From NCBI GenBank assembly GCA_036429605.1, contig JAVFKD010000015.1, forward strand, positions 3,371,421 to 3,435,420: 64,000 nucleotides of DNA, read 5' to 3'. The position numbers and the translations under genes were made by a program. The notes below the pieces were generated by a model. The model was not told the origin of the DNA. It saw nothing but the letters and a program-made list of their open reading frames with translations, and did not search any database. The first letter of the stretch is position 1; each line of letters starts with the position of its first letter. The stretch comes from Cladobotryum mycophilum (taxonomy: Eukaryota > Ascomycota > Sordariomycetes > Hypocreales > Hypocreaceae). Below, in pieces: positions 11,801 through 23,940 of the stretch.

Positions 11801-14800
11801 CTCGTGGTGTAAATGTACTCTTGAATCAAGTCAACAAAATCAGCGATTGTCAGAATGTCCAAGTTTTGACCAATCTGCCCTCTTACAATTGGCATCATGA
11901 AGTTCGCCACTGGAACGAGTCGCGGCGAAGTCAACACTACCGCTTCAAGAAGTTTCCCCGACATGACCTATTAGGAACACTTGCACCAGACAGCATCAGT
12001 ACTCAACCGTCCTGGCACAACTACATGCGTCTATCTGAGACGCCCTGGCTCGCCGATTATTGTGTCGACGGATCAAATGTGTTCAGTGGAGCTGGCTACA
12101 TCGCAATGGTAGTCGAAGCCTTGCGGCAGCAATTTGCAATAGACAATCGCAGCTGGAAGAAGAAGACTATTACGATGAAGAACATTGCTTTCACTACGCC
12201 GCTGTTGATTAACGCAGACCCTATCGGCGTCGAGATATTTCTGCAGATGACTCCGTCTTCGTCATCTGCAAGTGAATTGGGCGCTCACTGGCAGGAGTTC
12301 CGCATATTCAGTGTATCCGCAGAAAATCGTTCAACTGAGCACTGCCGTGGTATTGTCGCGGTACCAGATTCCGTTCTCCAAGAACTACCAGAGAACTTGG
12401 AACAGGGCACAAGTGGCCAACCGTGGACTCGCCTTGACCCATCTATCGTTTACAAAGAATTGAGCCGTATCGGGATCCAATATACCGGATCGTACGTTTG
12501 TATGGAGGCTATTGCTGCCCAGCCGTGGGAGACAAAGGTCGAGTTGTCAGTGTCAGATGTCAAGCCATCCATACCTTCAGGGCACCAACAAGCTCATTCA
12601 ATTCACCCTACCACAATTGAAAGCTTCTTCCAGGCCGTTTTTCCAGGACTAAAACTGGCTGGTTGTCTAGATGAGATCGCAATACCTGCGTCGGTTGACG
12701 AACTGCAACTGCCGACTGATTGTAACCTTCGACCAGGCGTCAAGCTGTTTGTGGGGACCAAATCAGCGGAATACGGGCTAGCAAGATACACATCGGATAT
12801 TTGGGTATCCCTGGCCAAGACAGGAAGTGGTGGCGCTCTGTTTATGGCAAAGGGTGTGAAGTTTGCTGTGCTAAGTGGCGGGCTGCCACAGATCCCAAAG
12901 AGGCCGCTGTGCTATCAAACCAAGTGGCAGCTCGATCCATATTCTTCATTCAGCGATTCGATCGTGACCCATTGTGGAAAGAACCTAGGCCAAACACATC
13001 AAAAGGTTAGGAACTGCGCAACTGCCTTTTGCCGTAGATGGATCAAAGAAGCCCTCGATATCTTGACTCCAGAAGAGGAGGCTGCTGCATCCGGATTCAG
13101 GAAATATTATCTAGAATGGATGCTTGCGCAAGACATCAATGATAGTCAGCCAATTAGCCCAGAGCTTGAGAATGAGGTCATGGCACTTGGCGCATATGGA
13201 GAGGCAGTTGTTCGCCTCGGTCCTTGTTTGAAGGGTATCGTAACGGGAGAAGTTGATGGTCTATCTTTACTCATGCAGGAAGATCTTCTCTACCGCATCT
13301 ATATCGAAAGAGAGGGGATTGCTCGGTGCCATACCCAACTTGCCAATTACATCAGGCTTGCAAAGTTCAAAGCACCTAACTTGAGAGTTCTGGAGATTGG
13401 TGGAGGCACGGGCAGCCTGACCTTTCCACTGCTAGAGGCTTTGTATGGTGAGAGCGATTCCTATGATCGAGCAACTGAGAAATATGTCTTTACCGACGTA
13501 TCAAAGGGATTTTTGGCTTTGATGCGCGAGAGGCTTGGGAAATTCGAGCCTTTTGTTGAACTGAAAACTCTAGACATTGAACAATCTGCATCCGACCAGA
13601 GTTTCGAGCTGGGCTCATTCGACACCATTGTGGCTTCCAACGTTGTGCACGCCACAAAGAATCTCAAGGCAACTCTGGCTAATCTCAAGTCTTTGTTAAA
13701 ACCGGGTGGTCAACTGGGCATGGTCGAATTTACGGTTCCTACGGTCCACGGCGGCATGGTCTGGGGAGTATTGGCCGGTTGGTGGTTCGGAGTCGAAGAA
13801 GGGCGCACTCCAGGGCCGCTTTTGGAACCGCCAGCTTGGGATAAAGTGTTGAAGGAGAGCGGGTTTTCGGGTGTCGACTTGCAGATGAAGGACTATGATC
13901 ATGAAGAACATGAGCTGAGTCTTCTTTTATCATCTGCTATGATTGAACCAACCGCTCCGCCTGAGAAGGAAGTAGTGTCTATCATTGCTGCGGATGACAA
14001 CACCACCCTCGCAAATAAACTCGCAAGCAGTATCGGCTCATATTTCCCGGACACAGCGATTTCGGTGATTTCCATGTTCATGGCGGAAGAGGTTGGTGGA
14101 ACAATTATTATGCTTCCAGAAATATCACAGAATGCACTGATGCAACCATCTGAAAATAACTGGAACCGGATCCGGGATATCATAAGCAACGCAGAGAAGG
14201 TTCTTTGGGTCAGTACAGGTGCTGTCTTTGCATACCCTTCGCCTCAAAGAACTCTCACCAGAGGATTAGGCCTAAATCTGCGTGTCGAAAACCACAGCCT
14301 CAAGTTCTATACTCTTGATGTTGACTTGAACTCCAACTCGGATAGCCAAGTAGTCTCTTGTATCCTTCAAATGTATACGAAAATTATCGGCCCTCAAGCA
14401 TTACCGATTTCGGAGTGGGAATGGGAAGTTACAGCACGAGCAGGGGAGCTGCTTATTCCTCGCCTTGTTCCCCAGATTTCCGCCAGTAACTGGGTAACCG
14501 ACAGCGTTTCGAAATATCACCCGCAAGTAGAAGATCACGTGGATCAAAGTCGCTCATTACAGTTATCTATCCGATCTGCTGGACTTTGGGATACCTTGTA
14601 CTGGAAGGACTACCCAAATGGCAACGTATCGTCCCTTCACCCAACAGGCATCTCTATTCGAGTCGACTTTGCTGCACTAAACTTTAGGGATATCATGTCT
14701 GCAATGGGCCAGATACGTGGTTCAAGCAATTTGCTCATTGAAGGAGCAGGCACCGTGATCGCAGTTGGCGAGGAATCCCTCCTGGGATTCTCCGTCGGGG

Positions 14801-16859
14801 ATGCTGTTTGCTTCTTGGAGCCAAATGGCCTTGGCACCATCACCAATGTTAATCACAACCTGGTGTTCCGTATTCCGCAGGGTATGTCCATGGAAACAGC
14901 TGCGGCCATCCCGGTAGCCTATGGCGTAGCTCTCTACGGCCTGAAAAAAGTGGCCAATCTTCAGCCAGGAGAGACTGTTTTGATCCACTTGGGAAGCGGT
15001 GCCGTGGGGCAGGCTGCCATTGCCATCTCTCGATATCTGGGAGCCAAAGAGATATTTGTCACAGTTGGAAGTGATGAAAAGCGCGAGCTTATCAAGAGGC
15101 AATTCGCTATCCCAGATGAGCATATATTCTCTAGTCGTGACCTTTCTTTCGGTGACGGCATTCTCAAGGCAACACATGGCAGTGGGGTGGATGTTGTTCT
15201 TAACTCATTATCGGGTGAGGCAGCCGTCGTAAGCTGTCATGTATTAGCTCCCTTCGGTCGCTTTATCAAGATTGGCAATGATATGAAAGATAATGCAAGA
15301 CTACAGATGCAACTTCTAAGGGAGAACAAGACGATTTCAGTGGTGGACTCGGCATTAATTGCAAAATCCAAGCCACAGGTGCTCCGAGAGTTGATGCAAA
15401 CAGCATTGGATCTTATCCAAGATGGAAAACTGCAAATGATTAGCCCCATCACAGTCGGGCATGTGGGAAGCATGGTAGAACAGTTGGAATGCATGCAGGC
15501 GGGGAAACATGTCGGAAAACTGGTGCTAAAGGTCGACGGTACCCAGCCATTGAAGGTTTGCTTTCTCATAGCCCAGAACGAGATATTATAATACTAACAC
15601 GCATTCAAAGGTTCAACCTAAACAGCCAACGTTGCCAACTTTGGATCCTGGAGGTTCATATCTAGTGGTGGGCGGCACCGAAGGGCTCGGAAGGGAAGTC
15701 GTAAGGCATCTAGCCAAGTTGGGAGCCAAACGAATCATCACACTCTCCCTTTCAGGAGCTGACGCTCCCAAGGCTAAGGAGTTAACTGAGGAGATGCAGA
15801 TGTCTGGAGTCGATCTCGTGATTGTGAAGGGAGATGTTTGCGATCAGAACATAGTAGAGCTGTTAAAGGAGAGGAATGCCGAAATGTCGATCAGAGGCAT
15901 CATTCAAGCTGGCATAGATCTGAAGGTGAGCTCCCGGAACAACTGATCTCAGAATACCCTCGCTAACAGTTATAAACCAGTATTCCCTCGCCAAAGGCAT
16001 GAGCCATAGTCAATGGTATAGGAGCATTTCTGCTAATGTGACCGGTACGCTTAATCTTGTGGACAATTTCATCGCTCCCGAAGCACTTGACTTCTTTATT
16101 GTTTTGGGCAGTGAAGTTGCCATCGCTGGTGGCCAAGGAGCAGAAAGCTACAGCGCAAGCAATACATTCTTGGATATTTTAGCACGACACTATAGCTCCA
16201 AAGGGCAGCCCTTCCGGGCTATTGATGTTGGCTACATCGCTGACTTGGGTTTCACCACCGAGAACGAAACATGTCTGAGTAACCCTTCAATGCAAAACCG
16301 TGAGCCGATTAGCATAGAGGAAGTGCTAGCTGCATTGAACTATACCATTGCAAACCCTCTAGCCAGTACACCAGACGAAGCTCAGATAACTATCGGTATC
16401 TACCGAGCACATCAGACGTCCGGAACACGGGAGGCTGCGGCTCAGAGACCAGACCCCCGTTTCGTCCATCTCTGGTCACATCAATCGCAAGATGAGCAGA
16501 CAGTGGCAAACAAAAAGCCCAAGGGTGGTGGCTTCGATGTACAGGCTGCTATGAAGGAGGCCAAAACTCCAAAGGAAGCGGTGGAGGCGGCGTTCCTAGG
16601 TCTAAGAGCTAAGGTTATTCTGTTACTGAGCATCCAGGCCGAGGATTTCCAGGCCGATCGATCCGTTATTAGTTATGGTATGGACTCGCTTCTTGAATTA
16701 CAGCTGCGGAACTGGATCACAGGCCATCTTGGGGCACCTGTCTCCCGAGTGGAATTGATGAGCTTCATGTCAATCATGGAGCTGGCGAACATAACGGCAC
16801 GCCGATCACGACTAGTCACAGCTGATGTGTTTTCGTCTTCTGATGGTCAGGAGGCTTAG
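8840..16859 (+). CDS. Highly reducing type I iterative polyketide synthase (KS-AT-DH-MT-ER-KR-ACP)
   Basis: Seven exons (8840-9040, 9124-9365, 9480-9982, 10074-10321, 10381-15555, 15611-15925, 15981-16859) give an unbroken 2520-residue protein. Domains: KS about 12-435 with DTACSSS (C180), EAHGTGT and NIGHTEH; AT about 535-860 with GHSSGE; DH about 930-1230; C-methyltransferase with LEIGGGTG near 1402; ER about 1770-2110 with GSGAVGQA; KR with GGTEGLG near 2145; ACP with GMDSLLELQLRNW (S2464). Departures from the family: the DH catalytic His is Tyr (WLADYCVDG, Y958), the DH catalytic Asp is Glu (HPTTIESFFQ), and the KR active-site Lys in the usual PKVxG is Asn (SANVTGT, N2247); KR Ser, Tyr and Asn remain (GSEVA, SYSASN). 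No thioesterase or reductase follows the ACP. The enzyme should extend and methylate a chain, but dehydration and probably ketoreduction look impaired. The neighbours are an amidohydrolase and a PhzF-fold protein. Confidence 0.95.
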
Positions 16860-17098
16860 GTAGTTGGTGAACCACTTCCATTCAAGCATGAAATTTTAAA
16901 TACAAGTTCTAATGCTCGTTGATTTTACATGCTTTCAAAATGATCATTTTCTTTAGATTAATTTCTCACCTCACAAAGCATGATCCTACCAAAAAGTCAA
17001 TGTAGCATTGTATAAACTTCAATAATGTTTGTAGACCCAAAATTGGGTTTGTTATACGCAGCTCACAGACGCCACTCTGTTCATCAGGAATCCCTATT

Positions 17099-18697
17099 CT
17101 ATGGCATATGGAACAATTCCTTAATCGCAGTCTCTAGTTCTGGTAGGTCATATTCCGGAAGCTTCGATAGGAACCTTTGCTGTAAGGCCAGAAGCTGACC
17201 CGCCACGAATCCCCAGCTTATAGACTCGTCTGTTTCCTCAAAGTTGTTTTCATCTTGCCACTTGGTCACCTGCACGGGGAGGAGCTTGCCGTTTCGCTTC
17301 CTGAATTGGCCGTCTACAATGACAGCGTCGACATCGCCAATGCTTGAGTGCAGGACGATGGCCATCACAGGATCACGCTGAGCGGCGCCAATCATGGCCG
17401 GGCTCATCGCATCGAACACGACCAAGTCAGCCTTCTTGCCGACTTGGATGCTGCCAATTTCCTTTTCCATGCAAAGTGCGCGTGCGCCTTGGATGGTTCC
17501 CATGTTGAATGCTTCAGCGCACGTGTGAAAGCCCGTCTTTGGCAATTTGCCCTGCTTCTGATGAGCGATGCTGTCGTGAGCGCGCGCAGTCTGTAAACTG
17601 GTGCGCATTTCGTTTACGATGCTGCTGCTGTTGATGCACTGGCAGTCAATGCCGAGAGAACAGACCTTTTCCATGCCGGGGAGATCTTCTCGAAATGCGA
17701 CAGATGGACCGACGCACATGGACTGTTCGGCACTAGGCGTCACAGAGACATAGGATTTGGCCTCGCTCATGAGCTTTGCATCTTCAGGGGTGGCACCGCC
17801 AGCGTGAGAAAGAACAATTCTCTCGTCAAGCAGACCATAGCTATGTAAGAGTGCAGGCAAGCTCGAGTCTGCCTCTCCCTTGGGCCGAATGTAGTGCGAT
17901 GTGATGATGCCTGCTCCGAGTGATCTCACCTTGCTAAACATGTCCTGAACCATTTCCTTCGGTAAAAAGTAGAGATCAAAGCCAAGGCCCATTTTGACAC
18001 GAGATTCGGCATCGCTCAGAGATTGGGATGTGGCAAGCTTCTCAAAAGTCTCCATGACCCAGGGCGCCAACAGGTCTTGTCGGAACTCGATTGCTGGCTT
18101 GTGAGATTGGAGACCGACGTATGGGGTGTAGCCAAAGATGGAGCGGACGCCTGATGTGATAGTGCCAGCAATTGCTTGGGGACCTATATAAACACATTGT
18201 ATGAGAATATGTTTCCAGAAATAAATAGACACAAGACAAACTTACTGTGGTTGGGAGACCAGTTCATGTGAGCATGATCCAAGACGGTGGTTGTTCCAGC
18301 ATCAATAGCTTCCATAGATCCTGCGAGGTTTCCCCAAAAGAAATCCCCAGCCTCCATTGTAAGACTTGAGGTCATCACTGATTCTGTCAGTGCCCGGTAT
18401 CCTGATAGTTGGAGACAAAACTGCACTTACTGATGGCCATATAGGGTAAGAATGTGCTATCGCCAAACAGCCCCTTCAAGGGTGATTGCCACAGATGATG
18501 ATGAGTATCCACAAAGCCGGGAGAGATAATCTTGTCGGTACAGTCTAGGACATCGCATCCTTGGGGGCGGCGATATATTCCTCAATCTTGGTGATGCGGC
18601 TGTCTTCGACCAGGACATCCGTCTTGGTGGGGGTAATCTTGTCGTTTTCATCGTGGATGAGGACGATGCCTCCCCGGAGAAGAACGGATGAGCTCAT
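17099..18697 (-). CDS. Amidohydrolase-superfamily protein (chlorohydrolase / aminohydrolase type)
   Basis: Three exons, 18697-18431, 18377-18246 and 18183-17099, give 494 residues once one base is restored; the first acceptor is the least certain. The beta-barrel metal site is visible: VDTHHH (HxH), LDHAHM, VLSHAGG and the Asp in LGIDCQ. The C terminus has the typical KKADLVVFD segment near the composite sheet. Such enzymes hydrolyse C-N or C-Cl bonds of heterocycles such as guanine, triazines or cytosine-like rings. The substrate here is unknown. Near 18554 the frame breaks: the coding strand reads AAGGATGCGATG where one more G (GCGGATG) would join the first exon to VLDCTDK. Without it translation stops at once. 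It ends 240 bp from the PKS end, convergently oriented. Confidence 0.85.
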
Positions 18698-19259
18698 TTT
18701 CGCTTACGGAAGCCGAAATATTGCCAATAAAGATGTTAGATCAGACAAAGTCTTCCAGAATACTTCAATAGAGGCTTGACATAAAGGTTTGTGTGAAGCA
18801 TGCGTGAGAGCACCATCTGGATATCTTTGGTGAGCGGGCCCACTGAATAAATAGACAAATTGTCTCGGGACTGGCAAAATTCGGGCACGATAAAGATTCA
18901 TTGTCCGAAGGAACACAGGCAACAATTGCCGCACTTCGGACCCGAGCCATGCAAGTGACTTTGCTTTGCATTTTGCCAATTTATGGAAAACACCAGCCCT
19001 TAAAACCGAGCACCTGCATCATGAAGAAAGGGAAATCTGCAATACTCAAGTGGTTTGCTTTCCATCTACGACTAAACATGTTCCTGTTATGGCGATGAAC
19101 TGCTCGGCTTACGAGGGATCGCGGCTGATTTATAGAGGCGAGAAGCGAGACTAGGCGCTTGACAGGATCGACTCGCATTTCTATCTGGACCGCAAAGGCA
19201 AGCTATCGGCTTCTATCGTGACACTCATCCGAGTCCCCAAGTCTCAAGTAGTTGGTGTC
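18698..19259. other. Intergenic stretch between amidohydrolase and PhzF-like gene
   Basis: No gene supported. It would hold the amidohydrolase promoter (transcribed leftwards) and the PhzF-like 3' end. Confidence 0.5.
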
Positions 19260-20273
19260 TCAGAATTCCGTGGACGCATCCGGAGCCACAAGACGCCCTG
19301 AGGAGACCAGACAGCCTCCGCTAATGAGGTTGACATTCAGTACTTCCAGACCCTGTGATGCATCCTTTGTGAGCACGACATGAATGACGCACTCCCTGCC
19401 CACGACGTGGCCTTGATGAACCTCAATCCTAGCTGAACCATCCACGAGCACCAAATGTTCATGCTGGTATAGATAGGCCGACAATGGGCCTGCTGCACTT
19501 CCTGTCGCAGGGTCTTCTGTTGACATTCCCGGGCTGAAGAAACGGGCGCGATATACATTTTTATCCGTGTTTCCAGATTCAAATGCAGGAGTAAATAGGA
19601 AGAGGCCATACGCTGCTTTATCCACAACCGCAAGTTGTTACAGCAGCTTGTCCCTCTGAACTACGACCTTCTCTAATGCCGCAACAGAAGCGACGGGAAC
19701 AATAAGATGTCGCGTCGTCGAGGTTGACATTATTTTCGGAAGAGTAAGACCATCAACTTCCAGTCCAATGTCGCGATTCTCGAGACCAAGGCTGGTGGCC
19801 AAGGATGATGGATCCGGATGTTTGGAGTGTGAATTCGGAGGAGCCTGTCGAAGCAAAACTGTGAATTCCGCCCGGCCCTGCATCCCAGTCTTGCGCCAAA
19901 TGTTGATGGCCGATACCTCATTTCCGAGCTCCTGATAAAAGACGAATTCCCCAGTCCCATTTTCATCAGCAGGCTTGGGCTGGCTGAAGTCTAGACGGCC
20001 ATCATGAGCAAGGAACCACCAGACGCCCAGGATGTTGTGACCAGCGCCAAAGACTTCCTTGCCATCTGGTAGGAATGATTGCAAGCGATAAGTGGCCTTT
20101 GGTTGAGATGGCGGAGAGAAGAACGTCGTCTCAGAGAGGTTGAATTGGCGTGCAATGAGTTTCATTTGAGTATCTGTGAGGCTGTTTGCTACATTGTCCA
20201 CCACGGCAAGTGGATTTCCCTTGTATGGAGTGGTGGAAAAGACATCAACAATCGCATAGGATATGTCTGCCAT
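19260..20273 (-). pseudogene. PhzF-family isomerase-like protein with internal stop
   Basis: A single exon of 338 codons from ATG at 20273. It begins MADISYAIVDVFSTTPYKGN, typical of the PhzF/diaminopimelate-epimerase fold. The catalytic Glu is present in NLSETTFF, and the second lobe has the conserved STEDPATGSAAGPLSAYL. PhzF proteins isomerise or act by acid/base chemistry on small metabolites; fungal members are mostly uncharacterised. A TAA at 19638-19640 (after RDKLL) interrupts the frame, which continues without shift as QLAVVDKAAYGLFLF to 19260. The gap is too short for a usual intron. If the ancestral codon was CAA, it is one C-to-T change. The truncated 211-residue product would lack the second lobe. 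It could alternatively be stop readthrough or a base-call error. It may form a cluster with the PKS and the amidohydrolase. Confidence 0.85.
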
Positions 20274-20921
20274 TCTGCTTTATCTCTAGCGTCCTGATTC
20301 AAAGTCCTCCTTGCTCCATAGTCGCATCAACTTTGAACAATCAAGCAATCGGCCTGCTTTTTATTTGGATGAAAGTTGGCATATCCGAAAAATCTGACAA
20401 ATTGGCTCTCGTATTTCGTGATTGATCAAGCCACAAATCGGTCTTTACGAATCCATCCCAACTATCACAAGGCAGTGTGCAACCACTCATCATCAAGGCT
20501 TACACATCTTGTGCATTTGAGGCAGTCTGCCTGCTTAGAAATGGTCTTGATGATAAAGCTATCGTCTAAATGTGGTGAATCAAGGGTTTTCCATCATATC
20601 CTTCGAATGATCTCACCAATAATTCACATTCAGAGGGCTGCAGTTTCTCGATATTTGTCATGGGCATATTCAGAAACGGGCAGGCAGACAGTGATCCATC
20701 CATTTTACCGATTGAATATGACGCTGATTGACTGGTCGTAGAGTAGTAGTTTGAATCACGGCGTTAGACAGTATGTAAATCAGGTATGAATTTTGTATTA
20801 AACTATTATAGATTTATTCCATCTCGATCTCTAATTTGAGACTTTGTCCGGAACATTTTTTCTATGAACCCATCATTAGCACCATATGTTTATCTACAAA
20901 AGCACTACATCGCAAGAGTAC
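20274..20921. other. Gene-less stretch
   Basis: Contains the presumed promoter of the PhzF-like gene. No other feature supported. Confidence 0.45.
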
Positions 20922-21215
20922 TTACCCAGTAGCCTTCTCGTATGCCGCGCGACCAGCGTCAGTGATCTTCTCCTGGGTGTTGCGATCCACGTTATGGCCA
21001 CTCTTCTTGGCAGCCATGCCGAAAGCTGTGGTGATGAGGAATTAGCATTGATTCCAGAGTAAATAGAAGCTCAATAGCCTCAAGGTAAACTTACCCTTGT
21101 CAACATAATCGTCTTGGTTCTGACCAGTACCAGTAGTAGTGTTCTGGGCCTGGGTGCCTTGAACGCCTTGGTTTTGGGTTGAACCACCACCAGCTGCCTT
21201 CTTGATGAAATCCAT
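20922..21215 (-). CDS. Small hydrophilic stress/conidiation-type protein
   Basis: Two exons, 21215-21095 and 21025-20922 (intron 21026-21094, GTAAGT...CACAG), give 74 residues. The N terminus is MDFIKKAAGG. It is followed by a Gln/Thr/Gly-rich linker, then QDDYVDKAFGMAAKKSGHN and QEKITDAGRAAYEKATG before TAA. This layout is that of small fungal proteins strongly expressed on stress, glucose depletion or conidiation. The biochemical role is unknown; no signal peptide or TM. The TAA sits inside a GTAAGT, so a further short exon (family members often end shortly after a Thr-Gly) cannot be excluded. Confidence 0.7.
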
Positions 21216-22449
21216 GACGGCGGTTGATTTGAATAGGATTGGAAGATGTTAAATTGATGTAATCCTTTGACGTTAAATGTCCAATATATGTAAGAATGTT
21301 TGTTTTAGATATCATGCTGACTCGGGGACCCTGGGCGTCTTATACCCTTTCATCTCCAGCATCCCGCTCAGCCATCTGCGCATCAGATCCATCCTTTGCC
21401 TCAATGGCATCATAGTTCCCCCCAGCAAGATCTATTGAGGAAAGATGATGAAATCTGGCATTATGCTATACTGTGCCCGGCGATATCTACGTCATCACAG
21501 TGATCTCATCCATTCCATTGACCCCGCTATTCAGCCCTGAACACCCAAGGCGTCTTGGGCGTTAACAGGGGCAAGATGAGATCTCTATCCCGCACGATTG
21601 CTACCAAGTGTTTGCCTGCCCTGCATGCTTGTAGAATTCAAGGTTCCTGACGGATGAGCGACAGAGGTGCCGAAGCTGCCGGCCGTGTGCGCGACGTGCT
21701 ATTGATGTCATAGATCTACGTGATCTGCATGAGAGGAGATACTGGCTCGCGTCAGTCAGAGAGGATGGATGGAGCCGACAACGGGGGTTGGCTGTACCAT
21801 ACTCTGTAAAATACAGTGGGTTTTCTACAGCGGTTCAATCGTTACATTTATCCGCTACCTCCAGCTGCTTCTGACGACTCGTATCAGACCGCGCGCTTAA
21901 TTACTAGAGGCGATTAGGGATCCAGGACGTCCATGGATCTCATTGTTTGTCACGCGAAAGCGATAGGTGACTTGAGGCTTCTTCATAGATAGCATACAAT
22001 GTCACCTATAATGTCAAATAACACTATAATAACAGTATTTGGGCAACGTCTCTATGAAAATATCGTATTGGTTTCTAGGTGGAGACTCAAAACCATTACT
22101 GGGAAAAGGAGAGAGGGAGAAAAGAAGATGTATGTGTAATAGTAGATAAAGGAAATCGGTATTAGATGGAATAATCCATGGATTTATCTAATTGTTTCCT
22201 CTTGAAGACATAGCTCTCATGTGGTGCATGTATAATAAACCACCTGCATGCCTTCGGTACTGGAAAGATCCGTGAAAAATTTGGGGTCTCGTGCTCCCCA
22301 AAGACAAGCCACTCGCATTGAAAGTCGCAGTACCCTGTATCTACCATAGCATTCGCTGTTTTCTATCCTACATCATTCGCGTATGCGTCAAAGCTCAAGA
22401 GCCTCCTCCCCATTCACTCGCCATTCAGATCGAGCCACCTCGCTCTATA
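21216..22449. other. Gene-less stretch
   Basis: No supported gene or RNA. AT-rich parts around 22000-22200; no repeat recognised. Confidence 0.45.
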
Positions 22450-22959
22450 ATGTCTGTTATCGCGTCATGTTCCATCACAGGGGAGATGCTACCTAGATCT
22501 TTTGAGGCTGCACACGCTGCTCAATCGCCCATGGCCGTTTCCTCACTGACACTGAACGCCCTGCTGCAGGGCGAGAACTTGGAGGAGGTGAGTTTTCAAC
22601 GGCGTCTCGTGCCACTATTTTAATAGCATCATTTTAACCAGCCCTACCGCGGGGTATCAACACCTTAGGTCAAACAAAATGCACACGAACTTGTCCGCTT
22701 TACAGATCAATTTCCCGAGACCTTACCCTTTATGCATCCAGTAAGCGAAGATGAGCTGTGGTCCATGATCAAGCTCTCCGAAGATATCGGCCGCAGTCTA
22801 GACAAGATTGTCACCCTGCGAAAGCCGATTCCTCACACCGCCGAGATACAGGTAGAGGCTTCATGTGCTTCCTCATGCATCCCTGACAGGCCTCAGATGA
22901 AGCGAGTATGCTGCCACCTGCCACATCACCCAAAAAGAATCCAAAGAGCTAGCAATTGA
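22450..22959 (+). CDS. Hypothetical small protein
   Basis: Not recognised. Exon 1 (22450-22587) begins MSVIASCSITGEMLPRSFEA and ends NALLQGENLEE before a GTGAGT donor. A 81-nt intron (22588-22668, ending CACCTTAG) leads to exon 2 starting VKQNAHELVRFTDQFPE and running through DELWSMIKLSEDIGRSLDKI. The spliced sequence is amphipathic and acidic and looks like a real helical protein. The 3' end is uncertain: reading straight on gives TGA at 22957-22959. A small extra intron starting at 22852 would instead give a Ser/Pro/Lys tail ending at a TAG just before. No domain, signal peptide or TM. Confidence 0.5.
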
Positions 22960-23940
22960 CCATGGTAAAATAGAAGAGAAAAGCTCAGTTGAGCTGCTAT
23001 GCTTGCAATACCCACAGCACACCGAAATGGCGAAGGGGAGCTGACGGCCAACGGACTCTCTGCAACTTCTGCGGCCTGATGAAGGCAAAGCGGGAGAAGA
23101 GAGCTGCGAGCAGGCAAACGTCGATTCGCTCACCACTCACACAAGTAGTATAATATTTTCTTCTTCTTTTGATAAGGGATGATGGATTGCATTGCATTGG
23201 ATTTAGGCCTTTTTGGGCCCCGCTCTTTTACGACTTGAGATTTATTTGCATCATGAAGCTGTAAAGATACCATGGGATGGAATGATGGAGAAATTTGACT
23301 CAGGATTGGGATGGAACACCTGTGGGCATAGCTTGGACCCTGTATTCTTAGTTGTAGCAGAGTGGCGAGCAGGGGGCGGGAAGGACCCTGAATCACAGGG
23401 ATTAACGATTGGTGATGGGACGAAGCAACCTTGGCACACAACACACACACGCACATACTACCCTTGCCCCCCCCATTGCCTTAACTTACCTTACCTCGAA
23501 GTACGAAGTAACCAGAGTAGGTAACGGATGTATTGGCACAGAACTTCTCATAAAATGGAAAATACTTGTAAAAATTGGTTTGTAAACTTGATTTTACTCT
23601 TCCTAGTCTTTATTTCTTGTCTCAGGCATTTGTCCGCTTTCAGGGGGATTTGCACCTCATAAAGTGCAACCATGCAAGTACATCTTGTTGCTGCTTGTTA
23701 CCGGGGAGGTAGTCAAGTAAGTCATTCATGGACGGAGGAAATGCTCCTGTACTACCTACAAATGGGGGATCTGACGGATGGGGTCTTGGAAGGAAAGGCC
23801 CCCTTAGTTGTCGCCACCATGTTTCGTCACGATAAAGTCCTCCACACCTAGCTTTGCCATGACCACAAATGCGATCCAACAACCCTTCACCTCCATGTCT
23901 ACGAGTACCAACCTCGGGGAAGCTGTAGAGTTCCCCAACA
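22960..23940. other. Intergenic, upstream of histidine kinase
   Basis: No supported gene. A C-run and CA-repeat-like tract occur near 23440-23475. This is the probable promoter and leader of the kinase gene. Confidence 0.45.

Noticed and set aside
14722..15177. 151-codon minus-strand frame opposite the PKS ER domain
   Set aside because: Antisense shadow of a clearly coding strand.
19260..19640. Short intron removing the PhzF stop
   Set aside because: The only GT...AG around the TAA would be about 30 nt, below usual fungal intron size, and would delete conserved residues.
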